Source of the DNA: Candidatus Cloacimonadota bacterium
GTDB taxonomy: Bacteria; Cloacimonadota; Cloacimonadia; Cloacimonadales; Cloacimonadaceae
Direction of reading: 5' to 3'
NCBI GenBank assembly: GCA_012839325.1
Contig: DUNQ01000026.1
Coordinates: forward strand, 1 to 43,548
DNA: 43,548 nucleotides
The notes under the pieces are model-generated. The model made no database searches. It was not told where the DNA came from and saw only the letters and a list, made by a program, of their open reading frames with translations. Positions 25,762-35,900 of this stretch are shown here, piece by piece. Both the position numbers and the translations under genes were made by a program. Each line of letters starts with the position of its first letter. Within the stretch, counting starts at the first letter, position 1.

Positions 25762-27033
25762 TCAATTCAGCTCGATTTTGGCATCTTTTATATTAAAAAT
25801 ATAATTGCGGTTTTCATCCCCGTTGTTTAGCTGATATGCTCCGGTGGGTTCATCCTTAATCATTAGCCAGTTAGGGTTTAGATCGAGGCTCATCTCCCCT
25901 GCTTCTATGTTTAGGCTGAAATTACGCACCTTTAGGCTATCAATGGTGATAACGGTGATGGATTGAAGCTCGCTAAAAAACCCCTTAAGTTCTTGATCTA
26001 TATAGTGCACGCCATCGGTCTCTTTGTATTTTAACCTGCTTTTTGAGCCGGGGAAACCGAAGCCTCTATTGATGCCGGAGATATATGTACTATCTGATAG
26101 AGCGAAGCTTAGCTCTGTATTCTTAAGATTTATCTTTAAGTTATCAGGTTCATCTGTCTTTAGGGTAATAGTTTGACTTCTATTATATGGCGTGGCTAAG
26201 CCGAAACCAATTAAGATGATTATTGCGCTTATAATAATGAGAATAAGAATTTTTGGAGAAAGCTTTTTACCGCCCTCTTTGGGGATATAAAAAGGACTGT
26301 TTTCCAGCTTCATAATATGCCAAGAAAGATGTGCAACCAGATAGAGAATTGCACCGGAAAAGATGACATCGCTCATAAAGTGTCCGCCCTGCACGATCCG
26401 CCCCCAGCCTATAAGTGAACCATATAAGAGGGTAAAGATGGTCATGAGGCGGTATTTGCGCAAGCTGAAGGCCTTTAAAGCAAAGGCGAGGGCAAATAAA
26501 TAGTAGCCCATGCTGGCGTGCCCTGATGGGAAAGACTTTCCCGGGGTATCGCGGTTCATCTCAAGCGGCGCTTCGTAGGGGTATTTGCCGCCAAACTCCT
26601 GTATATCTCTGGGACGCGGTCTGCCCCAATGGTCTTTGAGGGCTGCATTTACAATCAAGCCGGGGCCTACTACCATCACGATTATCAGATAGATAAATAT
26701 TTTGCGATATCTTGCCGAGCCGTGCCCTTGTTTATAGCCGAGTGCTAAAAAGAAAAGGGATGCCAAAACGGTGATGAGCGCGGGTATATTGCTAAATTTA
26801 TAAAGCAATTGTACCAGCCAATTTGAGTTTAGTCTCCAGCCGTCGGAAAAGTAATGGCTTTGAACCTTGATATCAATGGGAAAAAGGTTGAAAAGCACAG
26901 CCGTGAGCGCCATGACAAGAATGGGCAGCCAAAAGCCGGCTTTCAAAAGGAAATGGCGTCCTTTAGGGGACGCCACTTCACTACTTAAGTTATTATTGTT
27001 ATTCAAGCTCTGTGCTTGCTTCTGTTTCTTCAT
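25762..27033 (-). CDS. PAP2-type membrane phosphatase with extra C-terminal domain
   Basis: About 423 residues. The acid-phosphatase signature is complete: KDHWGRPRP, PSGHASM and GRIVQGGHFMSD, so it should remove phosphate from lipid phosphates such as undecaprenyl or phosphatidyl glycerol phosphate at the membrane. Five or six helices carry this domain. After the last helix (ILILIIISAIIILIGFG) there are about 135 further residues, beta-rich and presumably periplasmic, which ordinary PAP2 enzymes lack. The start is uncertain: ATG 27033 lies inside the end of rpsA, and the coding region then crosses the rpsA terminator. Later non-ATG starts are possible. Confidence 0.8.
   Translation of the reverse strand: MKKQKQAQSLNNNNNLSSEVASPKGRHFLLKAGFWLPILVMALTAVLFNLFPIDIKVQSHYFSDGWRLNSNWLVQLLYKFSNIPALITVLASLFFLALGYKQGHGSARYRKIFIYLIIVMVVGPGLIVNAALKDHWGRPRPRDIQEFGGKYPYEAPLEMNRDTPGKSFPSGHASMGYYLFALAFALKAFSLRKYRLMTIFTLLYGSLIGWGRIVQGGHFMSDVIFSGAILYLVAHLSWHIMKLENSPFYIPKEGGKKLSPKILILIIISAIIILIGFGLATPYNRSQTITLKTDEPDNLKINLKNTELSFALSDSTYISGINRGFGFPGSKSRLKYKETDGVHYIDQELKGFFSELQSITVITIDSLKVRNFSLNIEAGEMSLDLNPNWLMIKDEPTGAYQLNNGDENRNYIFNIKDAKIELN
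26954..26975 (-). terminator. Probable rpsA terminator inside the 5' end of the PAP2 gene
   Basis: On the minus strand TGGCGTCC, loop CCTAAA, GGACGCCA is followed by TTTCCTTTTG. It lies 24 bp after the rpsA stop and within the predicted reading frame of the PAP2 gene. Confidence 0.65.
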
Positions 27034-29743
27034 TTTCTTTGTCTTCTGTTTCTTCAACAGCGGGTTCCTCGGTCGCAACTTCAGGAGTTTCCACTGTTTC
27101 TGTAGTCTCTGTCGCTTCGGTAGCTTCTTCAGCCTTGGGTTCTTCTGCTGCGGGCTCTTCCACCACTGCTTCAGGGGTTTCGGGCTCTTCAGCTGCAGGT
27201 TCTTCTGCTACAGGTTCTTCTATAACAGCTTCTTCGCTTGCAGTTTCAGGAGTTTCTTCCGTTTCTTCTGCGGGCTCCTCAGCAACTGTTTTTTCAGCTA
27301 CGGGCTCTTCGGCTTTTGCTTCTTCTTCGGCAGGCTCCTCGGCTTTAACTTCGGGAGTTTCTGCTTCTTCTGCAACTGCTTCTTCAGCCTTGGGCTCTTC
27401 AACTTTTGCTTCAGCTTCGGCAGGCTCTTCTGCTTTGACTTCAGGAGTTTCTGCTTCTTCTACAGGAGCTTCCTCAGCGGCTTTTGCTGCGGCTTCAGCT
27501 TCTTCAGCGGCTTTTTTCTCGGCTGCTTCTTTTTTGAGTCTGGCTTTTTCTTCTGCTTTAGCTTTTGCTTCAGCTTCGGCTTTGGCCTTTCTCTCGGCAG
27601 CAAGCTTTTCTCTTTGAAGCTTTTGAGCCTTTTTCTTTTGCAATTCCACCACTCTGTCTCTCATATACTGTTCGTGAATAGTAATGAAATCTTCCTGGAG
27701 TTTGGGATCTCTGGAGAAGAAGAAAGCTTTCACGGAAAGGATCAGACGACGATTGTCCATGTCTAATTCAATCACTTTAAGGGGCAATTCTTCGCCCACT
27801 TGGAAAGCGTCTTCGCTGTGTTCGAGCTTAGGTAAAACGAGGTGTGAGATGGGGATGAATCCTTCCACTAAGTCCTCGTTTACGGCGATATCAACCAACA
27901 CACCTTTGGGGATGAGTTTGGAGATGGTGCCGAATACTTCGGTATTGACAGGGAGGTTGACATTGAGAGTTTCCCAGGGGTCCGGAGCGAGCTGTTTCAC
28001 ACCGAGTGCGATTCTGCGCTGGGCTGTGTCGATCGAGAGTATGATGGTCTCAATCTCTTGCCCTTTGCGGAAAGCTTCGCGGGGGTGATAGATGCGCTTC
28101 GTCCAGCTGATATCAGAGATGTGAACGAGTCCGTCTATGCCTTCTTCGATTTCAACAAATGCGCCGAAAGCGGTGAGGCTCTTAACCTTGCGTTTGAGCA
28201 CGGTGCCGACGGGATAGCGATCTTCAATGGTGAGCCAAGGATTGGGATCCATCTGCCTCATACCCAAAGAAATACGCTTGTTTTCCTTATCCAATTCCAA
28301 AACGATGGCGTTGATGTTATCACCGGTTTTAAGAATCTTGCGAGCGTCGGAAATTCTCTTTGTCCAGCTCATTTCGCTGATGTGAACAAGGCCTTCTACG
28401 CCCGGCTCGAGTTCAACGAAAGCACCGAAGGATTTAACGCTTACGACCTTGCCGCTGATGCGCACTCCTTCAGGATATTTGATCTCGATATTTTCCCAAG
28501 GATGGGGTACGAGTTGCTTCAAGCCAAGGGAGATCTTGTGGGTCTCAGGATCAAAATTGATGACCTTGACCTTGACCTTATCGCCGATATCAAGCATTTC
28601 GGAAGGATGACCGAGCTTGCCCCAAGACATATCTGTGAGGTGCAAGAGTCCGTCAATTCCGCCGAGATCGATGAAAGCGCCGTATTGGGTGATGTTTTTC
28701 ACTTCACCTTCAAGCTCGGAATCGATCTCAATCTTCTTGAGAAGCTCTTCACGCTTTTTGGCGGCTTCTTCTTCGAGAACCGCTCTGCGAGAGAAGATAA
28801 TGTTTCCTTTTTCCTCATCCATATTGATCACTTTAAACTGCATATCTTTGTTTATAAATTGATCGAGATTTGGGATGGGTTTCAGGGACATCTGGCTTCC
28901 GGGTAAGAATCCTTCGATTCCCATAACTTCGGCTATCATTCCGCCTTTCACGCGACGACGGATGGTTCCGTCTAAGATGCCGCCATCGGCAAAAGCATCT
29001 TTGATGCGCTGGATATTTTCATGGTAATCAGCTCTCTTTTTGGAGAGGACCACGCGTCCGTCCCCGCCGTCAATCTTGCTGATATATACCTTGATGGTGC
29101 TATCCTTATCGGGAATTCCGCTATAGGCAAATTCTGAAATAGGGATCACGCCCTCATGCTTATAGCCGATATCCACTCTCACATCTTTGTCGGATACATC
29201 TACTACATTACCTTCGATGATCTCTCCGACTTTAAAATTGGAAAACGAGTCCTCATACATACTGAGCATCTTTTCATGCTCAATTTCTTCTTGAGTCAAT
29301 TCAACCTTAGCCTCATCAACTTCTCCTTCGGGAGCTTCTTCTTTGGCATCAGTATCCGTCTCGGCTACAGCTTCTTCGGCCTCTGTGGCTTCTTCTGCTG
29401 CTGCTTCAACTTCTTCTACTTCTTCGGTTTCTGCCGGAGTTTCTGTCTCCTCGGCTTCAACCTCAGCCTCTTCTGCTTTGGGTTCTTCAACTTCGGCAGC
29501 TTCGGCTTGCTCTAAAGCGGGCTCCTCAATATCAATTGTTTCAGTCTCGACACTTGCTGCTTCTTCCTCGGGCAGAGCTGTTTCTGCTTCCTCGGCAGCG
29601 GTTTCACTTTCAACTACGTTTTCTTCAACTTTTGGCTCATCGACATTTTCGAGCACGGCTTCAACTTCCTTATTTTGCGACATCTTGTCATCTCCATCGA
29701 TTTTGGTCTCAGGATTGGCTTGGTTTTGATCATGATTTATCAT
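26999..29743 (-). CDS. rpsA: 30S ribosomal protein S1 with long acidic tails
   Basis: S1 brings mRNA to the 30S subunit. Six S1 (OB-fold) domains are visible from about residue 171 to 690, for example IEGNVVDVSDKDVRVDIG, EGEVKNITQYGAFIDLGG and GKVVSVKSFGAFVELEPG. The order and count match proteobacterial S1. Unusual are an N-terminal extension of about 165 residues, almost all Glu, Ala, Val and Thr, and a C-terminal tail of about 210 residues: first a Lys/Ala/Glu-rich helical stretch, then an acidic Glu/Ala/Pro region with an imperfect 30-residue tandem repeat. AGGAGG precedes the ATG, which overlaps the ispH stop (ATGA). Confidence 0.93.
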   Translation of the reverse strand: MINHDQNQANPETKIDGDDKMSQNKEVEAVLENVDEPKVEENVVESETAAEEAETALPEEEAASVETETIDIEEPALEQAEAAEVEEPKAEEAEVEAEETETPAETEEVEEVEAAAEEATEAEEAVAETDTDAKEEAPEGEVDEAKVELTQEEIEHEKMLSMYEDSFSNFKVGEIIEGNVVDVSDKDVRVDIGYKHEGVIPISEFAYSGIPDKDSTIKVYISKIDGGDGRVVLSKKRADYHENIQRIKDAFADGGILDGTIRRRVKGGMIAEVMGIEGFLPGSQMSLKPIPNLDQFINKDMQFKVINMDEEKGNIIFSRRAVLEEEAAKKREELLKKIEIDSELEGEVKNITQYGAFIDLGGIDGLLHLTDMSWGKLGHPSEMLDIGDKVKVKVINFDPETHKISLGLKQLVPHPWENIEIKYPEGVRISGKVVSVKSFGAFVELEPGVEGLVHISEMSWTKRISDARKILKTGDNINAIVLELDKENKRISLGMRQMDPNPWLTIEDRYPVGTVLKRKVKSLTAFGAFVEIEEGIDGLVHISDISWTKRIYHPREAFRKGQEIETIILSIDTAQRRIALGVKQLAPDPWETLNVNLPVNTEVFGTISKLIPKGVLVDIAVNEDLVEGFIPISHLVLPKLEHSEDAFQVGEELPLKVIELDMDNRRLILSVKAFFFSRDPKLQEDFITIHEQYMRDRVVELQKKKAQKLQREKLAAERKAKAEAEAKAKAEEKARLKKEAAEKKAAEEAEAAAKAAEEAPVEEAETPEVKAEEPAEAEAKVEEPKAEEAVAEEAETPEVKAEEPAEEEAKAEEPVAEKTVAEEPAEETEETPETASEEAVIEEPVAEEPAAEEPETPEAVVEEPAAEEPKAEEATEATETTETVETPEVATEEPAVEETEDKENEETEASTELE
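27284..27463 (-). repeat. 90-bp tandem repeat inside rpsA
   Basis: Two imperfect copies of a 30-codon unit with core ETPEVKAEEPAE lie head to tail; the ETPEVK codons are at 27434-27451 and 27344-27361, exactly 90 bp apart. The repeat encodes part of the acidic S1 tail. Confidence 0.7.
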
Positions 29744-30624
29744 GATTCCTCCTTAAACAAGGGGATCTCCGAGATGCTCGAGGCATGCTCTTCTTCCCCA
29801 TTTATTTTTAATATTTTGTTATAAACTTCTATAATGTGATCCGAAGGCGTGCTTGCGCCGGCTGCGATGCCTATGCGCTTTTTGCCTTCAAAATCAATTA
29901 TTTTTAATTCTTTGGCTCTTTCTATGTGTACGGTTGGCGAATACTGTGAACATAGCTCGGCAAGCATCTTGGTATTTGCACTGGTTTTACCGCCGATTAC
30001 CACCATGAAGTCGCTGGCTTTGGCGAGATCAACGCTGGCTTTTTGCCTTTGTGAGGTGGCAAGACAGATGGTGTTGAATGTGCGCAACTCTTGAACTTCG
30101 GGCAAGATCTTGCAAACCATTTCTTTGAAGTGGGCAATCTTTTGCGTGGTCTGGCTGATTATGCAAAGCCTTGTATGCGCTATCTCGCCCAGATCTTCGC
30201 CATGAGCAAAGACGCGGGTTTTATCATCGCCATAGCTCTCTATGCCTAAAACTTCGGGGTGATCTTTATCACCGAAGATAAAAACGGGATAGCCTTCTTT
30301 GTTTGCCTGTTCAGTGATTTCGTGAGTGCGTTTCACATAGGGGCAGGTGGCGTCAATCAGCTTGTTGCCTTGCTCTAAGAGCTGCTGATAATCCTGCTTC
30401 CTTATGCCGTGGGATCTGATGATTACGGTGCTATCGTGAAGCTTGCTTATTTCGTTTATTGCAAATATCTTTTCTTCTTCCAGCTCACGAACGTACTCGG
30501 GATTGTGGATGAGAGCACCGTAGGTATAGACCTTCTCTGCACCCTGTGCCGCCTCTCTTGCAAGGTCAATTGCGCGACGCACGCCGAAGCAAAAACCGGA
30601 GTATGCTGCAAGTCTCACAGTCAT
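29740..30624 (-). CDS. ispH: 4-hydroxy-3-methylbut-2-enyl diphosphate reductase
   Basis: IspH (LytB) is the last enzyme of the non-mevalonate isoprenoid pathway, reducing HMBPP to IPP and DMAPP with an iron-sulfur cluster. The 294-residue protein has the three cluster cysteines C12 (GFCFGV), C94 (DATCPYV) and C187 (NTICLAT), plus H40, H72, H122 and the catalytic E124 (DHPEV). It shares four-base ATGA overlaps with both cmk and rpsA. The cmk-ispH-rpsA order is a known arrangement in other bacteria. Confidence 0.96.
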   Translation of the reverse strand: MTVRLAAYSGFCFGVRRAIDLAREAAQGAEKVYTYGALIHNPEYVRELEEEKIFAINEISKLHDSTVIIRSHGIRKQDYQQLLEQGNKLIDATCPYVKRTHEITEQANKEGYPVFIFGDKDHPEVLGIESYGDDKTRVFAHGEDLGEIAHTRLCIISQTTQKIAHFKEMVCKILPEVQELRTFNTICLATSQRQKASVDLAKASDFMVVIGGKTSANTKMLAELCSQYSPTVHIERAKELKIIDFEGKKRIGIAAGASTPSDHIIEVYNKILKINGEEEHASSISEIPLFKEES

Positions 30625-31298
30625 TTTGCCTGCACCTTTTTGAGATAGTGAGCGTATAGCAAATCTATCATTTCTTCTATGTTTAGAGCGCCGGTATCGA
30701 TGTGGATGGAATCCTCAGCCGGAACCAAGGGCGCCAGTGTGCGAGAGGAATCTGCCTCATCGCGGGCTATCATATCATTTAAAACATCTTCAAAAGAGGG
30801 ATCTTCGCCACGCATAATCAGTTCGTCAAAGCGCCTCTGCGCTCTTACGCGTGCGGGAGCAACGAAAAAGAACTTGAGATCGGCATCAGGGAAAACAACC
30901 GTGCCAATATCTCTTCCGTCTAAGACAACGCCGCCCTGTGCGCCCATCTCACGCTGGAGGTCAACCATCTTGTTGCGCACTGTGGCATGAGCAGAAACAC
31001 CGGAGGCAAGCCCTGATATCTCGGGCTTACGAATGGCTGCGGATACGTCCTTTCCGTTTAAGTAAATCTTATTTTCATCAGAATCGTGTTTGATGGAGAT
31101 AGAGATTGAGTCCATAAGTGCATCTAATGCCGATTCGTCGCTCATATCAATGCCGGCTTCTTTTGCGGCCAAAGCGCAGGCTCGGTACATAGCACCTGTG
31201 TCTATGTAAGCATAGCGTAGCCTTTTGGCAAAGAGCCTTGCTGCCGTGCTTTTACCGGAAGCTGCGGGACCGTCGATGGCAATGATTAGTTTTCTCAT
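30621..31298 (-). CDS. cmk: Cytidylate kinase
   Basis: Cmk phosphorylates CMP and dCMP with ATP. The 225-residue protein shows the P-loop GPAASGKSTAA near residue 10, DTGAMYRA, the CMP-binding LDGRDIGTVVFPDA, and the lid region VRAQRRFDEL. ATG 31298 is chosen because it gives the usual short N-terminus (RKLIIAIDGPAASGK) with GGAG nine bases upstream; starts at 31328 and 31313 would add a non-homologous leader. It heads the cmk-ispH-rpsA operon. Confidence 0.95.
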   Translation of the reverse strand: MRKLIIAIDGPAASGKSTAARLFAKRLRYAYIDTGAMYRACALAAKEAGIDMSDESALDALMDSISISIKHDSDENKIYLNGKDVSAAIRKPEISGLASGVSAHATVRNKMVDLQREMGAQGGVVLDGRDIGTVVFPDADLKFFFVAPARVRAQRRFDELIMRGEDPSFEDVLNDMIARDEADSSRTLAPLVPAEDSIHIDTGALNIEEMIDLLYAHYLKKVQAK

Positions 31299-31571
31299 AT
31301 GTTTAATCTCCATGATACACTTTTCCACTGCCCCGTATACGAGTCAACATCTTTTTTAATTATTCTCTTGAATCTAACACTTTTAGCTGCTTTTTGTGGG
31401 CTCTTATATCAATCGGCTTGAAGTCATAAAAACATTATATCTTATGCAATGTGTTTAATATTATATAGTTAAGCTCTTATTTGCTCAATAAATTTCAAAA
31501 TTCAGTTGACGGTTTTTGTGTGTAATTTATTCTACATCTCACCATGAAATATTGCTATGAGGATTATATTT
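31299..31571. promoter_or_regulatory. Divergent intergenic region, cmk operon and barrel gene
   Basis: Plus strand: TTGACG (31506-31511) with TATTCT (31528-31533) at 16 bp is the most conventional promoter in the window, giving a short leader for the barrel gene. Minus strand: TTGACT (31347-31342) lies 43 bp before the cmk ATG without a clear -10. No gene or strong hairpin is seen in the AT-rich middle. Confidence 0.4.
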
Positions 31572-32909
31572 ATGACTAAGAAGATTATGTTTTTTGTGAT
31601 GTTGCTACCTCTTGTTCTCGCCGCGCAAAGCATTCCTTTCAACGTTCGAACGAGCACACGTTTCAGCACCTCTACCATGGTTGGCAAAGTGCATGAAGAT
31701 TCAATATCTTACAATCAGCTTCGAGTGATCCAAGAATTTAAGATTAAGAAGTTCTCCTTTGGCTTAGATCTCGACTTTTTGTTTGATAACAATATGAAGC
31801 TTAAAACAAGCGATTGGGACCAGCTCTCCGATATCCTAAATAAAATCTACTATATGAGATACGGCAGACAAGGCGAGCCCATATATGTTCATTTTGGCGG
31901 TTTGCCCAGAGTGTCCCAAAGAAACGGACTTGTTATGCTGAATTATTCAAACATGCTATTCTATCCTAATTACCGTCAGAATGGCATTATACTGGGTAGT
32001 AGTCCGGATATCTTTCTCAAACCCGAGCTCACTCTTTTTAGCACAAATATTCAGAAAAACGAGGTTTTGGGAGTATTGGCAAGCATTCAGCCGGTTCCCG
32101 AAAATACCGTTAAAATCCTCGATCAAGCCAAGCTTAGCATGAGCTATTATTTGGATAGAAACCAATATTCCAATCTCAAGCATGTGGTGCCGGATTCGCT
32201 GTATCTCCAGCTTAAGCCCAATAAAAAGGATTCTGCGAGCATCATCACTTTTGAGTATAGACAGCCTCTTTATGAAAAAGACAAAATGAAGTTTGAGATG
32301 TATTCTGAGATGGCTCACCTCATTACCGGCGGTAGCGGCTATATCTTGCCCGGCATATATGCTGATTTTGATGTGGCAAAAATTAATCTTGAGTACAGGA
32401 TTCACGGGAAGAAGTTCTCTCACATGTATTTCGATAGATATTATGAAGAAGATCGCGTGTCGCTGCATTATGACGAGGATGATCTCCCCTATCTTAAAAC
32501 CAAGGAGCAGTGTGTGAAAGAGATGGATGCTTCTTATGGGTTTTATGGAAAGGTTCAAGGCAATATTGCCAAAAAGGTGAAAACGAGCGTTGCTTGGCAA
32601 AACATGTATGGTAAAGAGCTTAAGAAGGGCAAATCATTGTGGTTTGATGTCAGAGTGGATACAGATTATAAGAGACTGGAAAACATAAAAATTGCCTATA
32701 GCAAAACTAATGTGGAAAAGCTTAGTTTAGGCAAGATCGCAGTTCCCAGAGCGCATTTGAGCACGGAGTTTACCCTGAGTGCAAACGATAAGCGTCGCCT
32801 CTTTATCATCGGGAAATATAAAGAAAAATATAAAGATAAAGAAGGCGATATCAAATGGTGGAAAGATACCAAACGCTCTGTATCGGTGGGAGTTAAGTAC
32901 GTCTTTTAA
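31572..32909 (+). CDS. Predicted outer-membrane beta-barrel protein
   Basis: A 445-residue exported protein of no family I recognise. A signal peptide (KKIMFFVMLLPLVLAAQS) is followed by strand-rich sequence with alternating polar and hydrophobic residues (FSFGLDLDFLF, KTSVAWQNMYG) and a C-terminal strand SVSVGVKYVF ending in Phe, the usual barrel-assembly signal. Start ATG 31572 has GAGG nine bases upstream; the ATG at 31557 carries that GAGG as its second codon. The gene stands alone between divergent cmk and convergent tamB-like, whose stop codon is only 15 bases away. Confidence 0.7.
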   Translation: MTKKIMFFVMLLPLVLAAQSIPFNVRTSTRFSTSTMVGKVHEDSISYNQLRVIQEFKIKKFSFGLDLDFLFDNNMKLKTSDWDQLSDILNKIYYMRYGRQGEPIYVHFGGLPRVSQRNGLVMLNYSNMLFYPNYRQNGIILGSSPDIFLKPELTLFSTNIQKNEVLGVLASIQPVPENTVKILDQAKLSMSYYLDRNQYSNLKHVVPDSLYLQLKPNKKDSASIITFEYRQPLYEKDKMKFEMYSEMAHLITGGSGYILPGIYADFDVAKINLEYRIHGKKFSHMYFDRYYEEDRVSLHYDEDDLPYLKTKEQCVKEMDASYGFYGKVQGNIAKKVKTSVAWQNMYGKELKKGKSLWFDVRVDTDYKRLENIKIAYSKTNVEKLSLGKIAVPRAHLSTEFTLSANDKRRLFIIGKYKEKYKDKEGDIKWWKDTKRSVSVGVKYVF

Positions 32910-32924
32910 GCTATCTTGAAAGCA

Positions 32925-35900
32925 TCATAGTCCCCAAAAACGCCAGGTTTTGTGAATCATGACCTCATGCGTGAGGCCGGTGTCTTTCGGGGAGTAATTC
33001 AGGGTGTATCCCAGTCTGAGCTTCTTTGGCAAGATCACGCGCAGTGTAGCATCTTGGGATACTAATATCTTAGTCTTTTTCTGCAGGTCGGTGGCTTCCT
33101 GCAAGGTCAATGTATAATCGGCAAAGGTTCTGTAAGCAATATATTTACTCATGGAAACCGAGAGGTTGTTCAGCAGAATTGAGGATGAAAACTGCGTGAT
33201 ATCGGAGGTGATATTATCTATATTTGCCTTATTGCCTACTTCTGAATTTGAGGCCGCGTATTCGCCAATTATGTTTTTGATGAAGCCGGCGCGAATGGAG
33301 AAGCCATCGAGCTTGAGGGTTCTGCGAATCCAGTTTTCTACGGGGAAGATAAAGGGATTGAAGACCGTTGAATCCAAGTTTACGCCTATTAGTCCCAAGG
33401 CTTCATCTTGCAAAAGATGCTGTTTTTCCTCTTCCGGTAGCTCGTCCATACTCTGATTGTATCTCAGGCGCGAAAGAACCTGAGTAATGTTTTGATCTGC
33501 AGGGTTATCACTCACCAAATCCAGCTTTAATCTATCGAAAAAGGGTTTATCGTATTCGGGCGTGGAATGAACCGAAAGCGTGATTGTACTGCCATCCGGG
33601 CTGCGTTTGTAAAACATTCCGTCCACGCTGAGGATATCCTGTTGGTCTATCATATTTATCACAATGTTATCCACTTCAAAAACGGTGCCGAAGAAGTCAA
33701 CCGTGCCTCTCTCCGAGGTAATATTTGCTTCTTTTACTATGAATCTATTGCCGTCATAGAGTATGTGTAAAAAGCCGTCGTGATCAAGATAGAGGCTGGT
33801 GGGATAGGTTGCATAGCGAACGTTTTCGCCCACACTGAGAAATACATCCATGGTGAAGGGTAAAACAAGGGGCTCGCTATCGGGCTTTTTGCCTGTTTTG
33901 CTGACAGACATGATGAGATTGAGCAGGTTGTCCGCGCCCAAGGGGAAGAGAATATCGAGGTTTTCCACCCTCACTGATGCCTCTATACTCATATCATCGA
34001 AAGGTCCGCGAATGGTGGCATAGCGGCTGTCCTGGCCTTTGATAGAGATGTTTGTCAGGGTCTTGGCGGGAGCAAGCGCGGGGATGGTGGCTTGGATGCC
34101 GGGCTCTTCTATCAATATGCGCAAATATCCCAGATCTAAAAAGGAAATCATGAAGTGATCTGTGGGCTCGGCATCGAAGATGTTGTTCATATAAAACTTG
34201 CCGTTGCCCATGTTGAATTGAGCGTGTTGGACAACCACTCTATTATCGTCAAAAAAGCCTTTGATCTCGATGTTTCGCATGGGTTCTACTTGGTCTTTCA
34301 GCAGTATATGACCATCGTTGATGTCGATGTTTCCGCTGTGAACAATGAACTGCTCGTCGCGGGTTCCTATCCTTGCCGTGAGCTTGGAAGTTCCGGTGGA
34401 TTCGCGAATATAGTCCGTCAGCTCTTTTAGGAAGCTAAATAGCTCTAAATCTGCGCTGAGATAGAGATTGCGGTTGCCCTCGAAAAAGGCATTTTGAAGT
34501 ATATTGTAATCTAAAGAGCCTTTTGCGTATGCTTCTAAGAGGTTATCTGAATATACGTAAAGAGTGTCAACTATGAGGGCTTGAGGCTCTTGTGCACCTT
34601 TGAGGATGATGTTTTGAACAGTGTATTCATCGTATCTGATGTCTTGCCCTCTAAGATCCGCGCCGAAGCTCATCTTCCTCTGTGCTTTGTCCAAAGCGTG
34701 TTCGAGCGCGAAGCTCACCTTGCCGAAGAATGTGCCGTCCGCAGGGATTTCATAGAGTATGTCTTGTATTTTTAGTCCGTTCATGTAAGCATCTGCAACA
34801 AGCGATACTTCGGGTTCTAACGAGCTTTCGCCGCGCAGTGATATGAGGGTGTGGTTTTTATCCTTGATCTTGCCCGCGATATCGATCTTGCGGATATCTC
34901 CGCTTAAATTTAGTTCCAAATCCAGCGGTATGATGCTGATCAGATCAAGCTTTCTGAGGCTTAGACTGCCATTTATTTCATGAAAAGCATTCCTGTTGTA
35001 TTCGGCAAAAAATGTCAGTTTTTCAAAATCGGGGATCATGGTGGCGGCTTCGGGATAATATGAAATTAGGCTGCGAGAATCGAGGTTTCTTACTGAAATA
35101 TCGAAGTCTAAGTCTTCTAAATTAGTGAGGTTTAGCCTGCCGGAGAGATTGAGGATATCCGCCAGCCTCAAGGAGCGCACGTAGAGCATCTTGCTCAGAA
35201 GATCTCCGTGTAGCGAGAATGGCAGCGCTTGGCCATTAAGCTCTCCGTTATCGCAGTTTGCGACCACTTGTCCGTTTAAGCTTTGATAGTTAAAATTGCC
35301 AAGTAGAGATAGGAAACCCGTGTAGGGATAGCTTTCTCTGATGTCTGTATCCAAGCCGGCTCTGAACCATATAGATTTGCCCAGCATAATGCCGTTTACT
35401 TCTCCGCTTACCAGCGGGCTGAGCATGGAAATGGAATTGATTGCATATAAATCGGCGACATCTAAGTTATTTAGCATCAGATCTACAACTATGTGTTGAT
35501 CAAGCAAATCACCGGCTGCGCTCACGCTGATGCCGTTCTCCGCTGAGATATCTGCTTCAAATAGCAATGATTCATCGGTGGGCATTAGCCTTGCCTCGCC
35601 TTCTATCCCCTTGAGATTCAGCTCGCGGAAAGCAAAGTCTAAGCCTTCAACCTTTGCAGTAAGAAGAGGATATGGGGTCAGTAGTAGGCCCTCCACCTCC
35701 AAGTATCCTTGTGCAGATAGATCATCATCGCTGCCCTCGGCAATGCTCGTCACTAAGTTTGCACTGAGCTCTTTTGACTTTATATTTAACATTGCATTGA
35801 TATCTATAACTTGCTGTTGCCAAAGAGCTTTCTCCACGTCCAGCTTTACCCTTTCACCGTCGAAAGTTGCCAATGCTGTAATGTCTTCAAACTCCCAATC

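Noticed and set aside
27012-27617. Plus-strand frame of almost pure Ser/Ala, and a Phe/Cys-rich one next to it
   Set aside because: They are antisense shadows of the Glu/Ala-rich tail of rpsA, whose codon bias keeps the other frames open.
29343-29729. Plus-strand Ser/Ala-rich frame opposite the S1 N-terminus
   Set aside because: Same antisense effect of the acidic N-terminal extension of S1.
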